Shown piece by piece: positions 11,762 through 23,267 of a stretch of DNA of 64,000 nt. This DNA comes from Holothuria scabra (taxonomy: Eukaryota > Echinodermata > Holothuroidea > Aspidochirotida > Holothuriidae), in contig CM074185.1 in assembly GCA_037179385.1 (NCBI GenBank), positions 13,834,866-13,898,865 on the forward strand, given 5' to 3'. A model generated the notes under the pieces. The model saw only the letters and a program-made list of their open reading frames with translations, searched no databases and was not told the origin of the DNA. The position numbers and the translations under genes are program-made. Position 1 is the stretch's first letter; each line of letters starts with the position of its first letter.

Positions 11762-12333
11762 GACGTCGTTTCTTGAAAAAGCAACATAGACAACCCAGTA
11801 CATCAAAGTCGGTGTGGGTGTAACTTATACTTAGTTTGTTATTTGATCTACAGGTATGGTCTCAAATGAGCTATGCTTTCATTGTGTTCACACTGGGTGA
11901 AAAGCAATTAACACATGCTGACTGACCTGTTAGCTAACCCCAAATGTTACGTAACTTTTTGTGTATTGAAACACGTCTTCATGATGAAACGATCCTTCCT
12001 ACTTTTTGTTTCATTTTTCTTCTCTGCCTGATTACCTCTTATCCCCTCAGGGAGGAAATGGAGCTCACTACATTCACACTTGATATGGTCACATTTCACT
12101 TCTGATTAATTGATTGACAGTAAGAGCTATATCAAAATACACAAAAAGTTACGTAACATTTGCGGTTAGCTAACAGGTCAATCAAGCATTGCTTTTCATG
12201 CAGTGTGAATACAATGAAAGCTAATTAGCTCATTTTAGGGCACAGATCATGTGACAAACTCAGATATTAGTTACACCCCACACCGCCTTTGATGTACTGG
12301 GGTGTCTATGTTGCTTTCTCAAGAAGAGACGTC
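11762..12333. mobile_element. Foldback element with arms of about 200 bp
   Basis: The left arm (11762-11968) and right arm (12136-12333) are inverted copies sharing GACGTC at the outer ends, then AAAGCAACATAGACA, CCAGTACATCAAAG, GTTAGCTAAC and GTTACGTAACTTTTTGTGTA at the inner ends. The loop of about 170 bp contains CTTCTCTGCCTGATTACCTC. No coding sequence is seen. The length suggests a stable cruciform or hairpin transcript. Confidence 0.8.
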
Positions 12334-12384
12334 ACCACATGTTTACTGTCAATCAATAAATCAGATATGAAACTTGACTCAATC

Positions 12385-12500
12385 AAGTCTGAATGTAGTG
12401 GGCTTCTTTTCCTCCCTGAAGTGATAAGAGGTAATCAGGCAGAGAAGAAGAATGTAACAAAAACTAAGAGGGATCGTTTCATCATGTGTCTTATCTTGCC
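12385..12500 (-). repeat. Inverted extra copy of the foldback loop
   Basis: GATAAGAGGTAATCAGGCAG and GGATCGTTTCATCATG are the reverse complement of the loop of the adjacent foldback, so the loop sequence exists a second time just outside the right arm. Confidence 0.6.
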
Positions 12501-12659
12501 TAAATGTGGAAGTCTATGCCTGAAAAATATTAAGATACTCTCATTCAACAATAATTAAGACAAAAGTAATGTTTCTTTTAACATGAAGGACTACTTCAAT
12601 GTACTGTATTATGGTCTGCAACGAGTTTGAGGTTTTGGCTGGGTCATACTGAAGACTTT

Positions 12660-12860
12660 CATTAGAGAACTCTGCCCCTTGAAAGTGTACATCATGACTA
12701 ATGGCTGATTATTCAACAAGAGAAAACCTCAGGCAATAATGAGTCATCGTGGACCCTGTAATCTGCAATAATGTTCCTTTTTGTCGGTTACATGTAACAA
12801 GTAAGGGCTTCAAGGACAGGATAAGTTTGTCCAAGTTTCAAGGGAGTGGATTCTCTAATG
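12660..12860. mobile_element. MITE of the CATTAGAG...CTCTAATG family, copy 2
   Basis: A 201-bp element with inverted ends CATTAGAGAACTCTGCCCCT and, in complement, CATTAGAGAATCCACTCCCT. It shares its interior with 2313-2531. Confidence 0.7.
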
Positions 12861-12892
12861 TAAAAAGGGGAACCTACAGCGATTGTGCTTAT

Positions 12893-13033
12893 GGTGCTCA
12901 CTGGTCAGCATAAGCACTGACTGAATGGAGTAGCCTAGAAATGACTAATGAGTCACAACTGGAAAAAAGGCAGTGGTCAGCTCCACTTTAGTTGAGTGGT
13001 TAGAAACTGGGCCGAAACTCCATCCAACTTAGT
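12893..13033 (+). repeat. Truncated SINE
   Basis: GTCAGCATAAGCA, CACAACTGGAAAAAAGGCAG and AAACTGGGCCG..AAACTCCATC match the SINE 3' two thirds. The tRNA-like head is absent. Confidence 0.65.
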
Positions 13034-13584
13034 ACTCTATAATATGGTAAACAATCAGTTTAGAAAGGAATATTGAAGTGCTGGAGCAAAAGGTTATTTT
13101 TCTCTGTCAAACCTTGACTGTCCCTTTAAAGCAGGGAGTCACTTAACCACTTTCTTTATAGGCCTATTGTTCACTTGTATGTTTGTTTGAAAATTGTTAG
13201 AATCATAAAGGAAGAGTTAGAATAATGTAGATTACAAGCACAAGGTGAAAGGGAACAATGAAAGTTAAGGAAAGTATTTATGGGACCCCCAGATGAAAAA
13301 CAATCTAAACTTTCTGTTTTTAAATAACAGCTGGCAGTTTTTAAAATTTCAGGATTCCTGATGACTATGACCCATATCACCTACAAATAATATTTGAAAG
13401 AGAATGTGCAACTCATTTCAAAATGTTGCTCTTTGGTATTTGTAATTCACTGTTAAAGAAGGTTCAGGAATTAGTCCAAACAGTTCAATGTTCTAACCAG
13501 GTCTTACTGACATAGGTACAACTGTGACCATTACCAATGTATATGAACAGCAGTGAATGCAAACATTTTTTGATTTCGATTTCA

Positions 13585-14140
13585 ATGTGTACTTTGGCAC
13601 CAGTTAAAGGGCCAAACCTCTCACCCCAAACTACAATTTTGGTATGGGGGTTCCCAAATTCTGAATTGACTCAGGGCTTTGATTGACAGCTAATTCAAAC
13701 AATGCAGAGTACCAAAGCTAATACTACACAGCATGAACGGTACTGGGAGTGTTTTGATTACATGAATTGAGTTCTTTACTCACCTTGAAGCATTAAACTG
13801 AGATTGCATCTGGATGAGCATGAATTTTAGACAATTGTGGGAATTGGTACTGTTTGGGGTGGGAGAACTGGGTCTTTAAAAAAAAAGTACATTGGCACAT
13901 AAAAATTGTAGTCTGGCGTCAAAGGAAATTTACTTTGGGGCTGCCTAATTGAAAATGTACTTTGGCACCATTAGAAAAATGTACTTAGTAGCTAGGCATC
14001 AATAAATTATGTACTTTGGCATCACCTGCTTTTGGTGCAAAAGTGCATCAAAAGTGCATCATTTTTGGCACCAGAGTACATTTTTCTTCAAGTTGGTACT
14101 CAAGTACACTTGCTAATTAAAGTACACTCAAAGTACATTA
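13585..14140. repeat. GTACTTTGGCACC-rich repeat, interrupted by a MITE
   Basis: GTACTTTGGCA motifs and related AGTACA/TGTACTT runs recur at 13588, 13955, 14010 and to 14139, on both sides of the MITE at 13604-13879. No recognisable ends or genes. Confidence 0.45.
13604..13879 (+). mobile_element. TTAAAGG-type MITE, full copy
   Basis: It begins TTAAAGGGCCAAACCTCTC and ends ACTGGGTCTTTAA, with AACTGAGATTGCATCTGGAT and GACAATTGTGGGAATTGG inside. It interrupts a repeat rich in GTACTTTGGCACC that resumes on its right. Confidence 0.7.
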
Positions 14141-16290
14141 ATGTCAAATAATAAGACTAATCCTCATGCACCCAAATACATCCCCTTGACATTCTACTTT
14201 AAGGAGTTTATACTTTGGGAATTCAAGCAGACAAGTGCTGACAATGGGCGTCCCCAGAAATTTTTGCAAGGGGGGCAAGGTCATTCATGGATGATTGAGT
14301 TGTGTGCACTATCTAAGCAGAGCGCCACCATAGGTTGGCGCGGAGCATACAAGAAAATTTTGGGCCTTACAATCCCTCCAGATGGCTGGAAACGACACTT
14401 GGCAAGTGTCATAAGCTGCATGTACCCAGCCCTGAAACAGGAATTTCATGTCTGTAATTCTAAGATTTTTAGAATTTTCAATGTAAAAATTTTTTGAAGG
14501 GAAATCTACCTCTCGGTATTGCCTGGTACGCCTATGTACGATAGAACTTACAACTGTCAAACAGCCTATATAGGCCTATATCCGTTACCCAATTATGAAT
14601 CATATCCCCCCCAAATTCACCTTATCATATATCCCAGTTACATCCGTGCGACGCCACTTGAGATAAGCACGGGACCAAACCAAGACCAACGCACTCATCA
14701 ATGGTCGGATGCCATATATGCACACTACACACCTGACAACTAGTACAATTTTGGCATAGTTTTTACAATTAAAATTTCCAATAGATGTCATGAGTGATTG
14801 TCCCCAAATTACGATTTCACTATTCAGCATACCATCTTCTCACCATCTTTTCTCATTGGTCATTTTGTTAGACACGAACACGACCTAGTCCAATCAAGAT
14901 TCCCCATCCCATAGTTTGCAGAAAACACTCTCTGGAAACCACCTTAGCACTTTTAGGTAATTTCCTTCCTGGAGAGAGTTGGAAATAGACACCCAAAAAG
15001 AAAGGATCAATTTAAGAAACATGCACAGCTCTGCAGCTTTTGCTGCTTGGTCAAGCATGCTAATTAACTCTACCAGCTAGACTTCCAATTTTCCTTTAAG
15101 TTTGGAGTCCAGGATTCCAACAGAAACACAAAAAAGGGGAGGGGGATTGATTACCACTAAACCCTTGTCCAAGATGATTCTATCTTTAGTTTATAAGTAA
15201 GATATGAGATTTAATGGCACACCATAAAGTGTCGGTCAACTCGATAAAAAGCTGAAAGTTTTGATTAATTTGCACGTGACTGTAGGTTAAAGTTAAAAAT
15301 GGTTTCGGGGCTTCAAGGTCCCTGTTAGGTGCAAGCTGAAAGGTTATGAAGGCAATTTACTTGTGTAAGTTCAGCCTTGCTGAGAAAGTGTACTATCTTT
15401 AAAAAAACCCAAGATATTGACAATCTTTTAAATTTTTAAGGAAACGATTCACCTTCTTTAGAAACTTTTCAAAAAGGGGAGGACAAATCCCCCTCTGCCG
15501 GAAACGCTGGGAGTAGTTTTATAGGAACAATTTTTTTTCCTCTTAAAAGGAAGGAAACTCTATTTTTGATATAGATGTTCATTTTTCACCATTTAGAGTA
15601 GAAGTTTGTTACTCATCATCTAGATTAGAATCAATTCATATTCAACATGTGGCACTGTTTTACCAAGTCCGTCCTTCACTTTTAAAATCAAGCTTTTTGA
15701 TCAGTCAGGAAAAAGGATTTCTTTCTGATTCCGGATAAAATCAGAGCACTAAACTTTGTGTGAGTTGTCTGTTCCTGGATCTTTCCTTACTAAACTGTAC
15801 CACCCCCTAGCCTCCACAGTGTGATTGGCCAAACAATTCAACTAAATTCTGGTGCTTAAGTAAATTTTTGTTGGAATATAGAGATGTCACAACAAAGAAA
15901 TCAAGTTTAAACGAAGGGAAGTCGAAATATATAGTGACGAAGGAATACAGACAGGACTGTTTTGCCTGTTTTGGCACCCCTGTCAAACACATATGTAGGA
16001 ACTGTGCCAGACAATAAGGTGGTTGGAACATGGTGTTGATATGATATGGAATTTTTCAGCTCGAACATAGGGATGTTGGAATATGGAGTTGTCAGAATGG
16101 TCTGATAAGCTGCTGACTTAGTGCTGTAATGAATGGGATACATCAGAAAGCCAAAAGGTTTATTCCTTGCTGCTAAAATGCCTTCTTTCTTTCAAATTAA
16201 CAGTGTTTGATAATTTGTCCAAGTTACAGAAGGCACAGAATGTCAAGGATTTATTTAACAAAAATCAATATACACTTATATCATGTTGAT
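14141..16290. other. No gene; GCGGAGC-core repeat at 14311-14400
   Basis: The 118-codon frame at 14141-14497 runs across the GCGGAGC-core dispersed repeat (TTGGCGCGGAGCATACAAGAA) and has no family resemblance. The remainder (14500-16290) holds only short frames. Confidence 0.4.
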
Positions 16291-16333
16291 AACCTACAGA
16301 TCCCAACAAGCACTGACCCCCAATGACCTCAGA

Positions 16334-16346
16334 TGACCTTTGACCT
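16334..16346 (-). promoter_or_regulatory. Perfect DR1 nuclear-receptor half-site pair
   Basis: TGACCTTTGACCT is the complement of AGGTCA-A-AGGTCA, the consensus direct repeat with 1-bp spacing bound by RXR heterodimers, HNF4 and COUP-TF. The sequence is seen; function is unproven and it lies in a repeat. Confidence 0.4.
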
Positions 16347-16395
16347 CCACCAGAATCAAAATGTTTCTTCGATTCTGTCACAACCTCTAAATACC

Positions 16396-16781
16396 CAGGC
16401 TTGTAGCCAGCCCATGTGGAGGGGTGGGTCTTTTTTCCAAGATGTGGACCTTTTTCCAAATATGGAGGCAGCTGGTGCGAGCCGTAAGCATGCAGTTGCT
16501 AGGGGTTCGGGGCATTCTTCCCGGGAAAAATTTGAAATCTGCAGATCTCTTGTAATCTGGAGCATTTTAGAGGACTTCTGAACACAACAGAAGTCTTTTT
16601 TCCCTAGGAATTCCACACAGTACACCACTTTATGAGGGAAAAATCATACATGTAATCTGGTAAATGTCAAAATAAAAAAAATTCCATGCCAGACCCTTCA
16701 AACACATGGCTGGAAAAATGGACCTCCCTCAAGTTGAGGTGGGTTGTTCAAACACTCCGACCCCTCCTGGCTACAAGCCTG
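16396..16781. mobile_element. MITE with CAGGCTTGTAGCCAG ends
   Basis: A 386-bp element with the 15-bp inverted end CAGGCTTGTAGCCAG, perfect on both sides, flanked by ATACC at 16391-16395 and 16782-16786, suggesting a 5-bp target duplication. No transposase. Confidence 0.75.
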
Positions 16782-17215
16782 ATACCTGTTCAAAATAGGG
16801 GGAGGGAGGTGGACCTGCTTTCGGATCACTTTCCTTGGAGAAAGGTCTACAATGTATGACAGTTCAACGTACATCAAATAAAATCCAAGTCAAGATGGGT
16901 CAATCAGATAACTGACTCAAGTCCAAATGTATTCATAACATGTTTAAAAAGCTGTTTTTCAAAGTTCGATAGGATTTTTAATCTACTCAACATGACAGAT
17001 CTACATACCAAATATAACTGTCGGTCATTCCCATCTTGAGGTAACATGTTTACAAGCCATTTTCAACGTTCTTTCACATTTCCCCGCCACTGGTCACCTC
17101 ATATGACCTCTGACCTCTACCAAAATCAATAGGGTTCTTTCTCTTAATATAACCAATCTATATATGTTGGTCATTCCACTTTGAGATATCGTGTTTACAA
17201 GGTTTTTAGGTTCTG

Positions 17216-17900
17216 ACCTCTGGTCAAGAAAGATACTCAGCTAAGGAGAAATATGCACTGACTAATGGCAGGAAACATTAACTGGACATAGTCTTCAGGG
17301 GATATATGCATGGCTACACAATTTCTGTCAAATTCTGTAAGGGACAGTGCTAGACATTAATGCAACTTAGAGACAACAAATTGTCCATTAGATTTGAATT
17401 TAATAAAATGAACCAATTATAAAAATTTCAACATTTGGGTACTGCATAAAAACCACAACACTTAAAATTTCATGAAGGATTAATTTCTACCCACCCCTAA
17501 TTTTTTTTTTTTTTTAATGGTTCCAGGATGTAAGATTAGCTGCCTATTCTGGGTGTATTTCTGAACAATTTTCACTCCATTATATGACAATGATTTTGGA
17601 GAACATGCATAACTCCCACTACTGATTATCTCTACATTAAGTGATATAGCCTATGTCCAAAATGGATGCCTAGCTGCAACCAAATAAATTCTGTGAGCAT
17701 GAGCTCAAAATTTTGCTTGAAATTCAAGAATTTTTCAAATTACAGTTATTTCATGACAGAATAAAAGAGTGGAAGTTCTCCACAGAGACACCATTGGCCA
17801 TGGGATAATGTTTCCTTCTCACATAAGTCCAAGAAGGTATAGGCCTAGTTCCTACAGTTAGTTATGTAGACAGAAACCCACCAAGTGGTCAGAACCCTTA
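17216..17900. other. No feature recognised
   Basis: AT-rich sequence with a 14-T run near 17503. No frame or repeat supported. Confidence 0.35.
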
Positions 17901-17904
17901 CTCC

Positions 17905-19022
17905 AAATCCATATGGGCCAGATGTAAAATTCCACATGAAGGCCAGATATGGAATTTATATCTGGCCAGATAAAAAATTGGGCAGATATAACCTTGATAT
18001 GAGCCAGAACTTTATGTATGCCATATATTGACCAGATAAAATCTTATCTGGCTATGACTTTATCTGGAGCAGATCTATAAAATTTTATCCGGACCAGATA
18101 TGGTCCTTATGTGCATAATATCATTTCCATATCTGGCCTTTACCTGGGCCATATCTGGAATTTATGTCTTACCAGATTGGCTCAGACTTCCAGTATTGGG
18201 CCCTGGACCAGACATGGTCTATGTCTGGACCATATCTGCTTCTGATGTTAATCATAGCTGGACCTTTAGCCCACACTGCTCATGGAGACTTTAAACACAA
18301 GCAACAGGTTATATGAGCTCCATTAGAAATTTCTTTATCAGGTTGAATTGACTTAAGTACAGAAACTCAACATCCTTTAAAATAGTGAAGAGGAAAAATG
18401 CTTTCAAATTTCCTATTTTATGTGATCACCTTGTTGTGTGATTCTTATACTTTGTTATGTATTTTATTGTATACATAATGTACTATCTGGTGACTATTTT
18501 ACTTTTTAACTTCCTAAATCATAAAAAATGTAGTTTTAGATACTGGCCCCACCCACATGCAAATTATTTGCTTAAGTTTCCTTAGTATACGGTTGCATTG
18601 GGATAAGGGTACCTACTAAATAACTGCAATGTCTAGGTAGGAGCCCGCTGTATCATATATGTTTTAAAGTAGAACAAGTATAACTCAAGCATCAAATCAA
18701 AACAATTAAAAAAAACAAATGACCAAACACTTATCTGACATGGACTTGTACCAATTAGTTATATCTGGCATGATATGGCCATATAAAACATATCTGGCTT
18801 GATAGGCCTATGGCCATATAAATTAACTCTGGCTTGATATGGCCATATAAAACTTGATTTGTATATCTGGTGTGGGTTTATCAAGCTTATATCTGGCTTG
18901 ATATGGCCATATAAAACTTGATATTTATATCTGGCATTAGTCTATCTGGCTTGATATGGCCAGAAAAAGTCTTTATTTAGCCAGATATATCCAGATATAA
19001 AGCCATATATGGATTTTGAATA
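17905..19022. repeat. ATATCTGG/CCAGATAT motif block
   Basis: Dozens of ATATCTGG, CCAGATA and ATATGGCC words on both strands fill 17905-18285 and 18735-19022, with a motif-free core between. The outer ends are inverted (AAATCCATATGGGCCAGAT against AAATCCATATATGG in complement), suggesting one element of about 1.1 kb built from palindromic short words. Confidence 0.6.
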
Positions 19023-19217
19023 AGGGAAATTCCCACACTTGCATGCCTAACGTTAGGCTACGCTACACCTGAACTTAAAATGATAAATAATCATACCACC
19101 CTCTGATTTTATGTAGTGGTCCCATAGGTTTTTATTTGTAGCATAATCTGTAAATAGTAACATTGGACCAGAAATAGACATGCCAAAAATTCAATCATCT
19201 TTCTTATCAGTAGCCTA

Positions 19218-19401
19218 TAGTAGCATTGCCAGGATTGTGTCATGGGTGGGGGGGAGTCAATTGGTGTCATGGGCAGGTGGGGCACAACATCAGGGAAAAG
19301 TTTAAGGATTGAGAGAAAAAGACTGCTATTTTAGGTGTTTTTTTGCATAGAAAGGGTCATGGGGGTTCTAACCCCCAAAATTACCCTGTGGCTACACCAC
19401 T
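19218..19401. mobile_element. hAT-like MITE, second copy of the 377-564 family
   Basis: It shares GGATTGTGTCAT, AAAGAxTGCTATTTTAGGTG-type sequence and ends related to GTGGCTACACCAC with 377-564. The target duplication could not be defined. Confidence 0.5.
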
Positions 19402-19463
19402 TTGCAATCTGTCACCATGTCTGAGCAGTGTTAACAATTAATAACACACTCACTGCCCAATAT

Positions 19464-19556
19464 CTCCCACAGTGCCAATGACGTTAAGTAGCCTATTACT
19501 AGTAATAGGCTACCTTTGGTAGCTAGGCTACATATCGTCATTGGCACCGTGGGAGC
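19464..19556. repeat. Near-perfect hairpin
   Basis: Outer arms CTCCCAC.GTGCCAATGACG pair with CGTCATTGGCACCGTGGGAG. Inside, TAGCCTATTACTAGTAATAGGCTA-like sequence (19489-19512) is itself palindromic. About 93 bp in total. Confidence 0.7.
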
Positions 19557-20040
19557 TGGCTAAGCTATGCATTGCAAACGACCTGGCTGTTTTTGTCATT
19601 CGAAATCATACCGCACAACGAAGGTAGATATACAAACCTTAATGATATTCTAATTATTGTGTCACTATGTCTGATGTCTAAGCTGCACAGGACCACAATT
19701 ACATCATTTGCGGACGAAAGCTTCAACGTTAGAAGAGGGACGATGTTTCTTGAAATGCATTTAGCCTCAGAATCCTCAAAGTTCAGGGCGTACGCGTCAG
19801 ATAATACTAAACAGACAAAGCAACCGTGTATCTTGGTGTGACTTTCATACTGTCAGGTAGGTAGCTACCAACTACTATGTAAGTTATTTAGGCGTAGGCT
19901 ATTCTTTTATAGCGGAATTACACGCAGTGACAGCTGGCTGTGCAATTACGTATGAAGTGCGCTGAAAGTTTGCCCTAAACTCTCTTACACGACAAAAAAA
20001 TCACGTGCAAGGTATTCACTAGCAGACTCTTAACTCTTTA
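19557..20040. other. No gene recognised
   Basis: An 89-codon frame starts at 19572, with no family resemblance and no clear splice context. It could be chance. Confidence 0.25.
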
Positions 20041-20049
20041 ACAAATTAA

Positions 20050-22015
20050 GCAGAGTTTTAATTGCAATGATTAACAGCTTTGCGTTTTCTTGAATTCATC
20101 TCTTTCATTCTTGTGATGTTGTCTACAAAATGTAATGCGTAGGAAAATGCCACATCAGACGTTTTTAATTACCGAGAATGACGTATTTTCGGGGTCAGGA
20201 TAACCACATCAAACATCGAAGGGTTAAAAATGGACGATAAATGAGCACTTTAATAAAGAGAACTTTAATAAAACTACAAGGGTACAATCCTGCATTCTTT
20301 TTTTTTTTTATTTTCTGTTTTCAGAAGTGTCTTCTCCTCTAAATAATGGATGCTTTGTGATGAATTAAAGGATACTGATTACGAATTTAAAGTCCGTTAT
20401 ACGATGAGGAATTTATGAGTAAAGAAATAATGAGCCCATTCTTGTTTACAAAATGTTGTGCATTATGTCACCAGACTGTTTTAATTAGGGCATAAGACAA
20501 ATTTTAAAGTTTAGGAGAACCAGTCTGTTCAATAGCACATCTTAGTCGAAGACTTAAAAATTGACAAAGAATGAACATGTTTTAATACAACCACAAGTGT
20601 ATAATAGCCTTACATTTTTCTCATTTTGGGTTAATTTTTAGAAGTGCTTTTCTCCCTAGTCAATTGAAGTTTCATGAGTCCTTACTGGGTACAGATTACG
20701 AATTGAAGATCCGTTATGCGACAAAGTGTTTGTACCTAAAGGATAGTGGGCCCACGCTTGTCTACAAATGTTGAGCGAAAGGCAAATGCTGCCCAGAATA
20801 CTTCCAACAACGTAACCAGACATTCATTGGTGATCAGGAGAACCTTACATTTTTTGCATTTTGGGCCAATATAAAGAAAATTCGTTTTTGCTTATTATGA
20901 ATTCTTTATGATGACTTAAAGGGTACTGATTTACGAATTAAAAGTCCGTTAAGCTATATAGTGTTTATAACTGGAGAAATAGTGAGGCCACGCCTGTCTA
21001 CAAATATTGAGCGTAGTGCAGTAAAGATTGAAGAATTGAAAATAAACGAAAATTGAGTAAATTTCAATGAAACCAAAAGTGTATAGACTGACATTTTTGT
21101 TACTTTGGGTCAATTATCAGAAGTCGTTTTTTTGCTATTTTGCAGACGTATGCCTTCTGATAAATTTACGTGCACCGATTACTGATTAGACCTCGGTTTA
21201 GTTTATAACTAAAAATGGACCCAGACTTGTTTGTAAATGTTATGCGTTGGCATTTACTCACCAGACTGTTTCAATTACAGAATTAAACATTTCTTCATGG
21301 TCAGGAGAACCAGTTTTGTCAATTTTATATCAAACATCGAAAAATACAGTAGACGAAAAATGAGCAAAATTTAACAAAACCACAGAAGAACAACAAAAGA
21401 CATAAGTGAAAGGTCAGGAGACCCAGACTGGTTAATATCACAGCAAACACCGGAGACTAAAAAATAGACGAAAATGAGAAAATTTTAACAAATCCACAAT
21501 TTTATATCATAGTCTTACGTTTTTCACATTCAGTTTTGGGTCAATTTTCAAAATCTTCCTTTCGCTACCGGTATGTAAAATTGAAATGGCACTAGTTACA
21601 AAATTAAACATAGTTAAGTGAAGTGGTATTTATAACTAAAGAAATCGTTCACCCCACACTTGTCTTCAAATACTGTGTGTAGGTAAATGCTCACCAGACT
21701 TTTTTAATTACCGAGAAAGACATATTTCAGGGCCAGGATAACCAGTCAACTCAACTTCAGATTAAATGTCAAAGAATTAAAAATCGGGTAAAGTGAAGTG
21801 GTATTTATAACTAAAGAAGTCGTTCACCCCACGTTTGTCTTCAAATATTGTAGACTAACCGAGAAAAGACATTTTTCGGGGTCAGGATAACCAGTCTACT
21901 CAACTTTAGATTGAATGTCAAAGAATTAAAAACAGAGGAAACATGAGCAAAATCACCAATGTCTAGCCTTACATTTTTCTCAGTTTGGGTCAATTTTGGA
22001 CTCGCTTATTTATAT
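20050..22015. repeat. Old degenerate tandem array, units of roughly 240-420 bp
   Basis: Anchor phrases recur in the same order: GATTACGAATT..AGTCCGTTA (about 20376, 20693, 20929, then weaker), TTGTCTACAAATNTTG, CACCAGACT, GGAGAACCAG and CTTACATTTTTCTCATTTTGGGTC (about 20608, 20843, 21089, 21507, 21965). About five to six units, heavily diverged with indels. No coding function is evident. Confidence 0.65.
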
Positions 22016-23267
22016 ATGTATGTACTCTTTTTTCAATAAAAGCAGGTAAAAGTTTTTAGATATCCATAGCACCACAGTCCTGAAAACTAGGATCAAAATT
22101 TAAACTTGTGCAATTAAGTGTCTAAAGGTGACGAAAATTTTCAAAAAGGCTACATCAGCCTTCGATTTTTTATCATTTTGTAAGCCTTACCTGAACAATT
22201 TTTCATTAGTCGACTTCTAAACGTATTTTAAGAGAGCTTGGCATTCCAAATATGAATATGAACTCATTATGATGATATAATTTAATAAAACGTGTGCACA
22301 ACACACTTATCAATTCCCCTTAGATGTATTATATGCAAATAAACCAAGTAAATGCCTTTTCATTATCATAGCACTAAGATCTTAAAAAGAAAAACAAATT
22401 TCAAACGTGTTTCGATACATAACGCAACTCTGAATATGAACTTGATATCCGCATAATGAGAGGCCTGTGATTTTCCTCAGGCTAAGTCAAAACCAATTCG
22501 CCGACTGATCTTTTGGTCCCGCGAGGCCTTAAATTCGCATGTTATCCTTTGTAATGAGACAAATTAACAGTTTTTTTTTATTACGATAAGCAGCAAGATG
22601 TTGCAAATTATGATCAGACATTTAACTTTTTGAAATGAAAATGTCGAAATTTGACCAAATTTTGAAAATTGTCAGAGCTATATATAGCTTCTGTTTTAAT
22701 CACTTTCGGCCTTTGCCGAGAAATTAAAAAAAAACTTTCAAACGTTTTGCGATGATGAATACAAGAGCTATAACGAAAATTTCGAATTTTATGGAAGAAA
22801 GTTTTGGAAAACACCACTGTTATTGACCGGCGTCACTTGATGGTTCATGTTTTCACATCGGGCATATTTCCATTTTTTTCATTTACAGAGCGAGGAAAAG
22901 TTTGCAAATTTTGATTTTCTTGAAGTGTGAGCATAACAGAAATACAGAGCTTCTTCAGGATAGTTGTGTGGAGATTGATTAAAAAGTCCACAGACAGGAA
23001 GAAGACTTCGTTTAATCAGGAAACTGGGAGCTGCCCCCTGGTTTATCGGAAATTTATTTCGTGTCGTGTACCGATTATTTTTATATCTAGGCCTAGTATA
23101 AATGTTACATATTCAAGATAGGCAGTGCAGTAACAAGATATTTATTGCCTAGGAATAATTTGCTTGGTCGACACTTTCTACATATTCGGTGACGATAAAT
23201 TACGTATATGTAAAACTTAAGCCCAGTTGTTTTGAATAGTTTTTTAGGAAAGAGGATCATTGCTGAA
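22016..23267. other. No feature recognised
   Basis: AT-rich, short frames only; nothing matches a known family. Confidence 0.35.

Larger units (their letters stand above)
16312..17215. repeat. TGACCT-rich degenerate repeat, interrupted by a MITE
   Basis: TGACCTCAGATGACCTTTGA near 16323 and CACCTCATATGACCTCTGAC near 17096, followed by AAAATCAA..GTTTCTT-like sequence and GGTCATTCCA..TTGAGATATC..GTTTACAAG, mark at least two to three diverged units. The MITE at 16396-16781 split the first. Confidence 0.55.

Noticed and set aside
14141..14497. 118-codon plus-strand frame
   Set aside because: It runs through the dispersed GCGGAGC-core repeat, with no family resemblance and an opposite-strand frame of similar length.
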